Shown here: one piece after another, positions 44,901 to 53,042 of the stretch
How the letters are laid out: every line of letters starts with the position of its first letter
Position numbering within the stretch: the first letter of the stretch is position 1
Assembly: GCF_029433095.1 (NCBI RefSeq)
Contig: NZ_JARNTX010000002.1
Location: forward strand, 558,001 to 622,000
Reading direction: 5' to 3'
DNA: 64,000 nucleotides
Origin: Hymenobacter sp. YC55
Lineage (GTDB): Bacteria > Bacteroidota > Bacteroidia > Cytophagales > Hymenobacteraceae
The notes under the pieces: generated by a model
What the model saw: the letters and a program-made list of their open reading frames with translations, nothing else
Told to the model about the DNA's origin: nothing
Databases searched by the model: none
Made by a program: the position numbers and the translations under genes

Positions 44901-45911
44901 GTGGCAAAAGTATATAACCGGTCTCACGTTCTTGGCAGGCTTTCGGGTTACAAAAAAACAGAGGCTACGTGGCACATGACCACATGGACCCAGCAGCTTC
45001 GCAGCTCGACACCATTAACCCGTCATTTCGCTGTGGTTGTAGTGGACATGACAGGTAATGAACTTGAACATATACCTATCACGGCGCAGACATATACCGC
45101 ACTGAGGCGCATTCTGCACGACTCGCCAGATATAGTACGAGTTTCCCATACACCCGGTATCGGCTACGAAGACGGAGTACAACTGCTGGCACTAAAGCGG
45201 GATGCCCGCCAGTTCCTTCAACAGGCGGAGAAGCAGCGCGGGCAGTTAACGCAGAATGTAAAGTACGTGCAGAATACGCCGTACATATCCCTGTCACAGG
45301 GAGACGAATACGTCAGCCGGGCGCGTACGTGTCTACGAGCTTTGGAGGTCTTAGAAATTGTGCAGCAACACATTCAGCAGGTAGGACCGCCGCTGTTTCA
45401 AGTAATGGTCCAAGAGGTTGTCCATTGGGTCAGCAAGCTACGTGCAGCCGTAACTGAGGCTGACCTGCTGCTGGCAGAGTTACCGGTTCCTCAGCCTGCC
45501 ACAGATGCCGGTAGCGTAAGCTCGGCGACTGAGAAAACCTTCCTGAGCGGGTTCGATGAAGAGGAGCTGGTGCAGGTTCCATACGGGCTTCGTTTCCCGG
45601 ACTTTCCACTGCGCAAGCAACTCAAACCATTAAACGCCTCATATCTGCGCCTGTTAGAAGGATTTCACCTTCTGGTGCAGGGTTCCGAGTGGGAACGGGG
45701 GCTGTATGAGCGGTTTGAAGTAATGGAGCTAGAAACAGTGCCCCAAAAAGCAGGGGAAATGACTAAGGGAGAAGTCATGTACCTGTATTTCTTGTCCCGG
45801 TATTACACAGGCAGTCGGACGATTGATGATGCCTTTGTAGAGCATCTGAGAACGTGTCTGTCAGTGCGTTTTATGAAACACGAACTTCTGCGCCATCTCG
45901 CCGACTTGTAA
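44901..45911 (+). CDS. Hypothetical protein
   Basis: A 336-residue soluble protein that I do not recognise. It would begin at a GTG; an in-frame ATG at 44,976 (MTTWTQQL) is an alternative start. It is largely helical, with a long helical centre (YVSRARTCLRALEVLEIVQQHIQQV and VVHWVSKLRAAVTEADLLLAE), an acidic/Ser linker around residue 210 and a C-terminal helical part. Possibly a partner of the upstream zinc-knuckle protein. No catalytic motif is visible. Confidence 0.6.
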   Translation: MAKVYNRSHVLGRLSGYKKTEATWHMTTWTQQLRSSTPLTRHFAVVVVDMTGNELEHIPITAQTYTALRRILHDSPDIVRVSHTPGIGYEDGVQLLALKRDARQFLQQAEKQRGQLTQNVKYVQNTPYISLSQGDEYVSRARTCLRALEVLEIVQQHIQQVGPPLFQVMVQEVVHWVSKLRAAVTEADLLLAELPVPQPATDAGSVSSATEKTFLSGFDEEELVQVPYGLRFPDFPLRKQLKPLNASYLRLLEGFHLLVQGSEWERGLYERFEVMELETVPQKAGEMTKGEVMYLYFLSRYYTGSRTIDDAFVEHLRTCLSVRFMKHELLRHLADL

Positions 45912-46121
45912 GTCAACTTCAAACAATCGTTCCTAGCCAAGGGCTACCAGTTGAGATGGCTCTTAGTCCGGGAACATTAGCAGAGATGGAATGCCGTTGC
46001 CTAGTCCCATCCTTCTCACAGCATACTTCCCCGTGACCTGATGGTCACTGCCTCCTACGCACCGCAGCGGCTGGTTACTTAGAAACATCTGCTGCGGTGC
46101 GGAACACTAGTTAGTTAATCT

Positions 46122-46472
46122 TCAATCAAGAAGGTCACATAACACCTGAAGCTTATCCTTAAAGGTCTCGGCATCAATCAAGAACTTCTTCACAGGCGCG
46201 AAATAATGGTCATTATCAAGGTTTAACGCTTGGTTCAACTCCTCATACTGTTCCGGCGTTATGGCATAGCTGCGCTTTAATCTGTAGCGATTTAATCCTA
46301 CACTTTGCACAATGCTGATGTTGGATTCGGAGTAAACACTCTTGTCAGGAAAATCAATAATTACTTGAGGACCTCTATCTACCTCTATAAAATATTTATT
46401 GTTTGCGTAATGGCGTTTGAGACAGACCATCAGTGCTTTACGGTTGATGTAGACGGAATCTTGCATGTGCAA
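46122..46472 (-). CDS. Hypothetical protein
   Basis: A 116-residue protein without a recognised family. A strand-rich N-terminal half (DSVYINRKALMVCLKRHY, then YFIEVDRGPQVIIDF) is followed by a helical C-terminus (TPEQYEELNQALNLD). The two Met codons at the start (MHM) are both possible. It is convergent with the 44,901 gene and lies near the right end of the element. Confidence 0.55.
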   Translation of the reverse strand: MHMQDSVYINRKALMVCLKRHYANNKYFIEVDRGPQVIIDFPDKSVYSESNISIVQSVGLNRYRLKRSYAITPEQYEELNQALNLDNDHYFAPVKKFLIDAETFKDKLQVLCDLLD

Positions 46473-46609
46473 AAGCAGGCTAGTTGAGAATTTCAGGAGG
46501 TAATTATTTCCTGATTTAGCCGTGATAGGATAGCTCTTGCTAAAAGTTTAAAACTATCAGATATACCTAGCCTATAAAGCCGAATCAAATCATAAATAAA
46601 TTCTCTAAA

Positions 46610-46945
46610 ATGAACACAGACCCGTGCCCAAGTTCTCAAGATGCCAACCAGTTAGCTTCAAAAGTTTTTCTTGATTTCGAAGATGACTTGATGCTGTTTG
46701 TTGACCTGCCACCTGCCACCTTATATCAAGCAACATGGCAGTTTGCTACTTATCACCTACGCCGAGGCTTGAAGGTGGACATTGCCGAGCGCCTGTTGCC
46801 CAAAAGTGTTGGGGAGCCAGAATACATGATTGAACTGTACGATGAGCAGCGTAGTCGAAGATTTTGTCACATCTTTTCTACCCGTAGTGGAATGTTGCTA
46901 TACCAAGCATACGTGGCGCAGCAATCAGAACAAGTGAATAATTGA
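46610..46945 (+). CDS. Hypothetical acidic protein
   Basis: A 111-residue acidic protein that I do not recognise (DFEDDLMLFVDLPPATLYQ). It is the last gene of the element before the right end. A similarly small gene in this place can encode a recombination directionality factor, but this protein is not basic and has no HTH-like pattern, so I do not propose that. Confidence 0.55.
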   Translation: MNTDPCPSSQDANQLASKVFLDFEDDLMLFVDLPPATLYQATWQFATYHLRRGLKVDIAERLLPKSVGEPEYMIELYDEQRSRRFCHIFSTRSGMLLYQAYVAQQSEQVNN

Positions 46946-47059
46946 AGTCCATACTTCTATGGCTGCACAAGAAAGACTAAATCTTAGGTGCTACGCATGG
47001 AATTGCGGAGAGGCATAAAGCTGGTTGATAGCTCTCAAAGAGAGAGGGCGCCTTCAAAA

Positions 47060-47082
47060 ATGTTTTACCATTTGTTTTACCA
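47060..47082. repeat. Tandem TGTTTTACCATT repeats near the right end
   Basis: Two nearly identical copies (47,060-47,071 and 47,071-47,082) of the unit also found at 24,279-24,298, in the same orientation. They lie about 90 bases inside the right att site. Likely arm-type sites for the integrase; this is inferred from position and repetition. Confidence 0.5.
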
Positions 47083-47136
47083 TCTCGCATTCCACTCAAA
47101 AAGTTAGAATAGCTGGAACCAGTAAAACCAACAAAA

Positions 47137-47165
47137 AACCCCTTCCAAAACAGATGGAAGGGGTT
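47137..47165 (-). terminator. Element-borne terminator of tRNA-Arg
   Basis: Perfect 11-base arms (AACCCCTTCCA at 47,137-47,147 with 47,155-47,165), followed on the minus strand by a T run. It sits 4 bases beyond the tRNA 3' end and replaces the old terminator that now lies at 24,104. Confidence 0.85.
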
Positions 47166-47167
47166 AT

Positions 47168-47239
47168 AGTAGCCCCGGCGAGAATCGAACTCACATCTAA
47201 AGTTTAGGAAACCCTTATTCTATCCGTTGAACTACGGGG
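47168..47239. repeat. Right attachment site
   Basis: Perfect 72-base copy of 24,135-24,206. It covers all of tRNA-Arg(CCT) except its first two bases, plus two bases beyond the 3' end. The crossover must have taken place somewhere inside this identity block. Confidence 0.92.
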
Positions 47240-47241
47240 CC
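47170..47241 (-). tRNA. tRNA-Arg (anticodon CCT)
   Basis: 72 bases on the minus strand. The cloverleaf folds: acceptor GGCCCCG with CGGGGCT (one G-T pair), D stem GTTC/GAAT, anticodon stem AGGGT/ACTTT with loop TTCCTAA (anticodon CCT, reads AGG), variable loop AGAT, T stem GTGAG/CTCGC with loop TTCGATT, discriminator A. CCA is not encoded. The 5' end and promoter come from the chromosome, while nearly the whole body lies in the att repeat and was restored by the integrated element. Confidence 0.93.
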
Positions 47242-47255
47242 AGTATATGTGCCGG

Positions 47256-47263
47256 CAAAGGTA
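47256..47263 (-). promoter_or_regulatory. -7 element of tRNA-Arg
   Basis: Minus strand TACCTTTG, an exact match to TAnnTTTG, 15 bases before the tRNA 5' end. The displaced copy at 24,135 has nothing like it, which supports this copy as the working gene. Confidence 0.65.
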
Positions 47264-47401
47264 ATCCGAATCGGAAGATAGCCCAAGCCAGAAGCAAGTA
47301 AGATACTAAACCAAGTGAAATAAAAGGGGAGTAAAGCCCGCAGATACAGATAGATCCACTTACTTTACTCCCTATGCTGTTCAGATACTTATAGAGAAAA
47401 A

Positions 47402-48649
47402 TTACATTTTGTAAAGCAGCGCAATACCGAAGGAAAGCGAGGTCAGAATCAAACCGACCATGAAGATGGTGTAGCTAATGCGCAGCAGCCGGTATTTGCG
47501 GGTCAGTACATCGCCGAGGTAGTAAATATCGGTTACCATGTTGGTGTACAAGGCATCTTTGTCGCTCATGATTTGGTTCATGCCCGAGTGAAAAGAATCG
47601 AGGCTGAGCTTGCTGAAGTTGCCGAAGAAGAGCAAGTTCACGCGGCGGTTAGTGGCAATCTGAGGGCTCTTTTTCAGCCACTTGAAGCTCGTAACATCAG
47701 GTTGGGCACACAAAATGGCCGTCACGACTGAGCCTAAAGCCGTAGCGAGCAGCAAACCAATAGGAATGGTCAGCACCGGGTTGTTGACGATGGTGGGGCT
47801 GAGCACCCCCGACTTGGTGCCGGCCTTGGCCCCCAGGTAGGTGATGATTACCGAAAGCAGCACCGCGTTCAAGCTAATCATCATGTTGGCTTTCTTGTCG
47901 GCCATGTCCGAGAGCTTCATGTGGTTGCTGTACATGGTCCGGAACATGGTTTCGACGCCACGCTTGGGCTCGGCAAACGTGCCGGTGGCTTCTTCCTCTT
48001 TCTTTTTCTTTTTCTTCTCGGTTTTCTTGAGCAGGTCGCGCTGCTCTTTCACGTTGGCCTTGAACTGGTCTTGGTAACGCGCTTTGGCAGCGGGCGTCAG
48101 AAACTTAGCCGAGGTTAGGAAGTCGAGCTGCGACTCGGCCCACTCTACGTTGGAGTAGGTTTTGCCCAGGGTGGTTTCCCATTCGGCCCGGAGCAGCTCG
48201 GCGTTGGCAAAAAAGTCTTCGCGGCCCATGCCGCTCATGTCGGCATCCTTGAGCAGCTTCTGCAATTCCGTGTCACAAGGCTCGTCGCGGTGCGTACCCC
48301 GGATGATGTCCTTCACTATCTGGATGCGCGGTTCGGGGTAGCCCTGCTGGCGCAGCCAGTTTTCGGCCATTACCATACTGCGGTATTCGTGGCCGTCGTT
48401 AGCTTCGATGTAGCCGGTATCATGAAACCAGGCGGCCAACAACAGGGCCTCTTGGTCGGGCGCATCTAGGCCGGAATCCTCGCCCAAGGTGCGCGCTTCC
48501 TTTACCACCGAAATAGTGTGCTTCAGGGAGTGATAAACAAGCTGCGGCGGAAGCTTTTCTTCCATCAGCTTCGTAACAAAGGCTTTCGCCTGTTTCAGAA
48601 TTTCAGATCGGTCGGCTTTAGCCGGTTGGAGCGTTACGGTAGGTTCCAT
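47402..48649 (-). CDS. HD-domain protein fused to a Pycsar-effector-like membrane domain
   Basis: A 415-residue protein. The N-terminal HD phosphohydrolase domain has His44 in SLKHT, His76-Asp77 in AWFHDTGY and a late Asp in LKDADMSG. A very Lys-rich stretch (about 220-230) follows. The C-terminal part (SNHMKLSDMADKKANMMISLNAVLLSVIITYLG and a second hydrophobic pair) matches the membrane domain of Pycsar effectors. In Pycsar such effectors damage the membrane when a cyclic pyrimidine nucleotide is made; here no cyclase gene is near, so it may be an orphan or have a housekeeping role. Start at the ATG at 48,649. It lies just outside the element. Confidence 0.8.
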   Translation of the reverse strand: MEPTVTLQPAKADRSEILKQAKAFVTKLMEEKLPPQLVYHSLKHTISVVKEARTLGEDSGLDAPDQEALLLAAWFHDTGYIEANDGHEYRSMVMAENWLRQQGYPEPRIQIVKDIIRGTHRDEPCDTELQKLLKDADMSGMGREDFFANAELLRAEWETTLGKTYSNVEWAESQLDFLTSAKFLTPAAKARYQDQFKANVKEQRDLLKKTEKKKKKKEEEATGTFAEPKRGVETMFRTMYSNHMKLSDMADKKANMMISLNAVLLSVIITYLGAKAGTKSGVLSPTIVNNPVLTIPIGLLLATALGSVVTAILCAQPDVTSFKWLKKSPQIATNRRVNLLFFGNFSKLSLDSFHSGMNQIMSDKDALYTNMVTDIYYLGDVLTRKYRLLRISYTIFMVGLILTSLSFGIALLYKM

Positions 48650-48906
48650 TTGAAGGGCGGGGTGTGAGCGGCGGTAGCGGGGCAGCACCCCTAACCGACT
48701 TTGAACGCGAATTGCAAGTTGAGGTTTTTACACGCTTATCTCAACCGTGAATCATAGGTTTGCGTAGGGCAGGCATTCCCGGCTTACTGAGGCTTGACCT
48801 CATGCAGCCGTTTCAGTAAGTTACTCGTAATTCTGATAACTGCGCCCACTAATGCTTGGTTTATGCGTTAGGCACCAAGCTTGCTTTCTCTCTCTATTGC
48901 CTCTAT

Positions 48907-51900
48907 ATGAAGCGTCTTTTCTTGTCTTGTGGTTTAGTCTGGCTGTTAGGCGGCGCCACTGCATGGGCACAAAAACCTACGCAAACTCCGCACCCCATCC
49001 GGCCGAACTATACCAGGGGTGGTGAAAATTGGAAATCAAAAACACCCCCCGACAGTTCCCGAATCAATTATTCTGTCTTCCTAATCGGCGACGTTGGCAA
49101 GCCAGAATCCTCGGAGAAGGGCGGTGAGCCTTCTCTTAACTTTATGCGCAAGCAGCTTTTGGCCGCCGGCACCAAAAGCACCGCCATCTACCTCGGCGAC
49201 AACATTTACGAAAACGGGATGCCCGAGGAGGGTGCCTCCGACCGCGAAGAATCGGAGCGCCGCATTGTTGATCAGCTGAACGTGCTGCGCAACTACCCCG
49301 GCGAGAAATACATGATTCCGGGCAACCACGACTGGAAGCAAGGCAAGAATGGGGGCGTAGAGCAAGTGAACCGCGAGCAGCGTTTTGTGGAGAACTTCAT
49401 GTCCAAAGATTCGGCGGCTTTCTCGTACACCGGCGACTTCTTCATTCCGCGCGACGCGTGCCCCGGACCATTTGAGGTGCGCCTGCAAGACAACTTGGTG
49501 ATGATTGCCATCAACTCGCAGTGGTTTTTGCAAGGCGAAGGCGAGCGGCCATACGGGTCTAATAGCGGCTGCGGCGTAGCCAACGAAACCGACTTCTTCA
49601 CGCAGCTAGAAGACATCATCGAGCGCAACAAGGACAAGAATATCATGGTCATTGGGCACCATCCCATCCAGTCCGATGGTATTCATGGCGGCTACTTTAC
49701 CCTGGCCGACCACTTGTTTCCGCTCTCGATTGTGGCGAAGTACGCGTTTATTCCGCTGCCCGTGGTGGGGTCGGTATATCCGTTTGCGCGTAAGTACGGC
49801 GGCGTTAGCCAGGACATCCCGCACCCACTCTACCAAGCGTATAAGAAGGGACTGGAAGACATTTTCGCCAAGCACCCAAACATCGTGTACGCTTCGGGGC
49901 ACGAGCACAACCTGCAGTATTTCCGGATGCCAACCTACCACCAGATTGTGAGTGGTTCGGGTTGCAAAACGCAGCACACCCGTAGCGGCAGCGGCGCCAA
50001 AGCCAACTTCTCGGACAAAGAGAAAGGCTTGGCTCGTGTAAACTACTACGACGACGGCCAGGTGTGGGTGGAATATTGGATTCCGAACGGCCGGGGCGAA
50101 ACTGCCCGGCTTGTATACCGCACGCCCCTGTACGCGCAGCCCGTAGCTGCTGCCACCGAAGTGGCGCCAGTAGTGCCCACTGGGCCCCGGCCTAATTTCA
50201 AGGACAGCACCATTACGCTGGCCGTCAACAAGCGCTACGCCGACCGCAGCAGATTCCATAAGTCGTTGTTTGGGCAGCACTACCGCCAGGAGTGGGCCAC
50301 GCCCGTGAAGTTTCCGGTGTTGGATCTTGCCACCGAGCAAGGCGGCCTTACGCCCTACAAGATTGGGGGTGGCAAGCAAACGGCCTCGCTGAAAGTGCGC
50401 AACGAGGAAGGCCGCAACTTCACCATTCGCAGCCTCAACAAAGACCCCGGTGCCGTACTACCCGAAGCCCTGCGCAGCGGAGCCGCCGCCGACATTCTGC
50501 AAGACCAGATTTCGGCTCAGCACCCGTACGGCTCCATCGTAATACCACCGTTGGCTACGGCCGCGGGCATTCTGCACACCAATCCCGAGCTTCGCTACAT
50601 TCCGCAAGATCCGTTGCTTGGGCAATACCTCGAGCGTTTTTCCAACACGCCGGGCGCTATTGAAGAAGATGCCAAAGACGACCAAAGCAACGTAGCCTCG
50701 CTCGGCAATGCCGAAAACTTGGTAGGCACCGACAAGGTGTTCGAGCGCCTGGTAGAAGACAACGACAACCGCGTTGATGAAAAGGCCTTTGCCCGCTCGC
50801 GCCTCTTCGATATGTGGATTGGCGACTGGGACCGGCACGAAGACCAGTGGCGGTGGGCCGAGAAAAAAGACAAGGACGGCGACCGGAAGTTCACGGCCGT
50901 ACCCGAAGACCGAGACATTGCCTTCTTCAAGGGCGACGGTCTGTTTCCGTACCTCGCTTCGCGCAAGTGGGCCATCCGCAACTTCCAGAACTTCGGGGCC
51001 GACTACGCCGACTGGAAAGGCCTCAACCTGACGGCTCTCAGCAACGACCGGGTGTACCTAGCTTCCGTCACGAAAGAGCAGTGGGTGAAGCAGGCCGAAG
51101 AGTTGAAGGCAGCCCTCACCGACGACGTTATCGAGAAGGCGTTCAAGCAACGGTGGCCCAAGCAGATCTACGACCTGCACGGCCCTGAAATCGTGGCCAA
51201 GCTGAAAAGCCGCCGCGAGCTGCTGCCTGAGGTAGCGGCCGATTACTACGAAATGCTGAGCAAGGTGACGGAGGTGAAAGGCTCCAGCAAGCGCGAGAAG
51301 TTTGAGGTGGAGCGCCTGCCCGACGACAAAACCCGCGTGACGGTACGCAAAATCACCAAGGAAGGTGCCCTCGGCAAAACGCTCTTCGACCGCACCTTCG
51401 ACAACAAGGTCACCAAGGAGCTGCGCCTGTATGGGTTTGAAGGCAACGACGTGTACGACGTGAAAGGCGACGTAAAGCGTGGCACCAAGCTGCGCATTAT
51501 TGCCGGCACCGACAAAGACTCTATTACGGACCGCTCGAATGTGGCGGGCCTCCGGCACTACACGCACATCTACGACGCCGATACCGGCAACGTGATTACG
51601 CCAGGCAAAGACACGCGTCTGCGCACCGAGCCAGGCATTGATGTGAGCCGCTACGATGTTCGCAACCGCTCCGACCGCAAAGACTACACGCTCAACTACT
51701 TCGGTCCAACGGCGTATTTCGGCTACAACATCGACGACCGCCTGTTTGTAGGAGGCGGGGCCGTGTACCGCACCTATGGGTTCCGGAAAGAGCCGTACGC
51801 CAGCGAGCAAAGCTTGGCCGCCAACTATTCGCCTTCGCAAAAAGCCTACAATGTGCGGTATGCCGGGCATTTTGTGGATGTGATTGGCAAGTACGATCTG

Positions 51901-52803
51901 CGGGTAAATGCGCAGTTGTATGGCCCCCAGTTGCTTTACAACTACTTTGGCCTCGGCAACGACACGCGCAACATCCTGGCGGACGACAACAGCACCCGCG
52001 CCCGCGACATCAACGACACCTATCGGGTGCGCTTCTCGCGCTTGTACATTTCGCCGGTGTTGGAAAAGGATATTTTTAGCTTCCTGAAATTCGGTATCGG
52101 TCCGCAGTACGACCAGTTCCGCGTAAGCAGTGACCGGTTGGGCCGCGAAATAGCTAATAACCTCGATGAGGACGGTAATGGCATAGAAGGCACAAGCGCG
52201 GTTGGTATCCGCTCTTCCGACTTCCAACTTAACCGCTACTTAGGTGGTCGAGCGTATCTGAATATTGATGCCGCGTCGTCGCCGAAAAACCCGCGTATTG
52301 GTTTGCGCTGGTACAACTCGGTGGAGTACAACAAGCAGCTCAACTCCGAGAAGCTAAGCTACGGGCGGTTGGCTTCGGAATTCCGCTTCTATCTGAGCCC
52401 CAACTTCCCGTTCCAGCTAACCTGGGCTGGCCGCATTGGCGCCAACCGCAACCTTGGCGACTACCGTTTCTTCCAGGCCAACACCTTGGGCGGCACCACC
52501 AACTTGCGCGGCTACCGCCGGACGCGCTACTCGGGCCGTTCCAGCACGTACGCCAATGCCGAGGTGCGGATTCAGCTCTTTGAGTTCAACGCCTACCTGC
52601 TGCCGGGTAAGTTCGGTATCATGGGCCTAGCCGATGCGGCGCGGGTGTACACACGCTATGACGTGAAATCGGGCCTCGATGCCTACCACACTGCCATAGG
52701 CGGTGGCGTGTGGGTCGACATTCTGAAACAAGCAGTTATCAACGTAACGTACTCGAAGGGCGAAGAAAATTTAGTGTTCTTAGGCTTTGACTTCTTGTTC
52801 TAA
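48907..52803 (+). CDS. Metallophosphoesterase fused to an outer-membrane barrel
   Basis: A 1298-residue exported protein (signal peptide MKRLFLSCGLVWLLGGATAWAQ; the ATG at 48,907 was chosen for it). Residues about 55-400 form a calcineurin-like phosphoesterase: FLIGDVG, YLGDNIYENG, PGNHDWKQG, VIGHHPIQS and SGHEHNLQY. A middle region of about 450 residues is unassigned (MWIGDWDRHEDQWRW is conserved-looking). The last about 400 residues are a BamA/Omp85-like barrel, with TLGGTTNLRGYRRTR and a C-terminal Phe. The phosphoesterase would thus be tethered at the outer membrane, facing the periplasm or the surface. Confidence 0.85.
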   Translation: MKRLFLSCGLVWLLGGATAWAQKPTQTPHPIRPNYTRGGENWKSKTPPDSSRINYSVFLIGDVGKPESSEKGGEPSLNFMRKQLLAAGTKSTAIYLGDNIYENGMPEEGASDREESERRIVDQLNVLRNYPGEKYMIPGNHDWKQGKNGGVEQVNREQRFVENFMSKDSAAFSYTGDFFIPRDACPGPFEVRLQDNLVMIAINSQWFLQGEGERPYGSNSGCGVANETDFFTQLEDIIERNKDKNIMVIGHHPIQSDGIHGGYFTLADHLFPLSIVAKYAFIPLPVVGSVYPFARKYGGVSQDIPHPLYQAYKKGLEDIFAKHPNIVYASGHEHNLQYFRMPTYHQIVSGSGCKTQHTRSGSGAKANFSDKEKGLARVNYYDDGQVWVEYWIPNGRGETARLVYRTPLYAQPVAAATEVAPVVPTGPRPNFKDSTITLAVNKRYADRSRFHKSLFGQHYRQEWATPVKFPVLDLATEQGGLTPYKIGGGKQTASLKVRNEEGRNFTIRSLNKDPGAVLPEALRSGAAADILQDQISAQHPYGSIVIPPLATAAGILHTNPELRYIPQDPLLGQYLERFSNTPGAIEEDAKDDQSNVASLGNAENLVGTDKVFERLVEDNDNRVDEKAFARSRLFDMWIGDWDRHEDQWRWAEKKDKDGDRKFTAVPEDRDIAFFKGDGLFPYLASRKWAIRNFQNFGADYADWKGLNLTALSNDRVYLASVTKEQWVKQAEELKAALTDDVIEKAFKQRWPKQIYDLHGPEIVAKLKSRRELLPEVAADYYEMLSKVTEVKGSSKREKFEVERLPDDKTRVTVRKITKEGALGKTLFDRTFDNKVTKELRLYGFEGNDVYDVKGDVKRGTKLRIIAGTDKDSITDRSNVAGLRHYTHIYDADTGNVITPGKDTRLRTEPGIDVSRYDVRNRSDRKDYTLNYFGPTAYFGYNIDDRLFVGGGAVYRTYGFRKEPYASEQSLAANYSPSQKAYNVRYAGHFVDVIGKYDLRVNAQLYGPQLLYNYFGLGNDTRNILADDNSTRARDINDTYRVRFSRLYISPVLEKDIFSFLKFGIGPQYDQFRVSSDRLGREIANNLDEDGNGIEGTSAVGIRSSDFQLNRYLGGRAYLNIDAASSPKNPRIGLRWYNSVEYNKQLNSEKLSYGRLASEFRFYLSPNFPFQLTWAGRIGANRNLGDYRFFQANTLGGTTNLRGYRRTRYSGRSSTYANAEVRIQLFEFNAYLLPGKFGIMGLADAARVYTRYDVKSGLDAYHTAIGGGVWVDILKQAVINVTYSKGEENLVFLGFDFLF

Positions 52804-52866
52804 GAGCAAGTGCCAGCGACGCTTGATAAGCGCAAAAACGCTGATTTGTTGACAAACAGAAAACAA

Positions 52867-52900
52867 GAAAAAAGCTGGCCTAATCCGGCCGGCTTTTTTC
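52867..52900 (+). terminator. Terminator after the phosphoesterase-barrel gene
   Basis: Arms 52,867-52,880 and 52,887-52,900 (GAAAAAAGCTGGCC with GGCCGGCTTTTTTC, one G-T pair) and a T run; 64 bases after the stop codon. Confidence 0.85.
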
Positions 52901-53042
52901 TATAGTAAAGGCAGCATTGTGGAGCGCAATAAGAACTGATTGGCAGTAGCCTTTTTGCTGCATCATGCGTTAAGATTGACCGAGCTTAGTTTCTATTCCA
53001 CACTTGTAGCGTATGTCCTCTACTCTAATATTTCGGGCGCGG

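Larger units (their letters stand above)
24135..47239. mobile_element. Integrative genomic island at tRNA-Arg(CCT)
   Basis: About 23.1 kb between two perfect 72-base direct repeats. The right repeat forms an intact tRNA gene with the chromosomal promoter, the left one is the displaced copy with the old terminator. The recombinase gene starts 122 bases inside the left end, the usual arrangement for tRNA-targeted elements. Cargo: Septu-like pair, cold-shock-domain gene, McrBC, a NurA-HerA-GHKL-radical SAM operon, a polymerase-like gene, a second recombinase and several unknown genes. No conjugation or phage structural genes are visible, so it would need help to move. Much of the interior is far richer in A+T than the flanks. 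Confidence 0.9.

Noticed and set aside
47025..47207. 60-residue + strand frame at the right element end
   Set aside because: It covers the tRNA terminator and most of the tRNA on the opposite strand, so coding is very unlikely.
24135..47239. Prophage or conjugative element
   Set aside because: No capsid, portal, terminase, tail, relaxase, coupling protein or secretion genes are visible in the interval; it is better called an integrative island.
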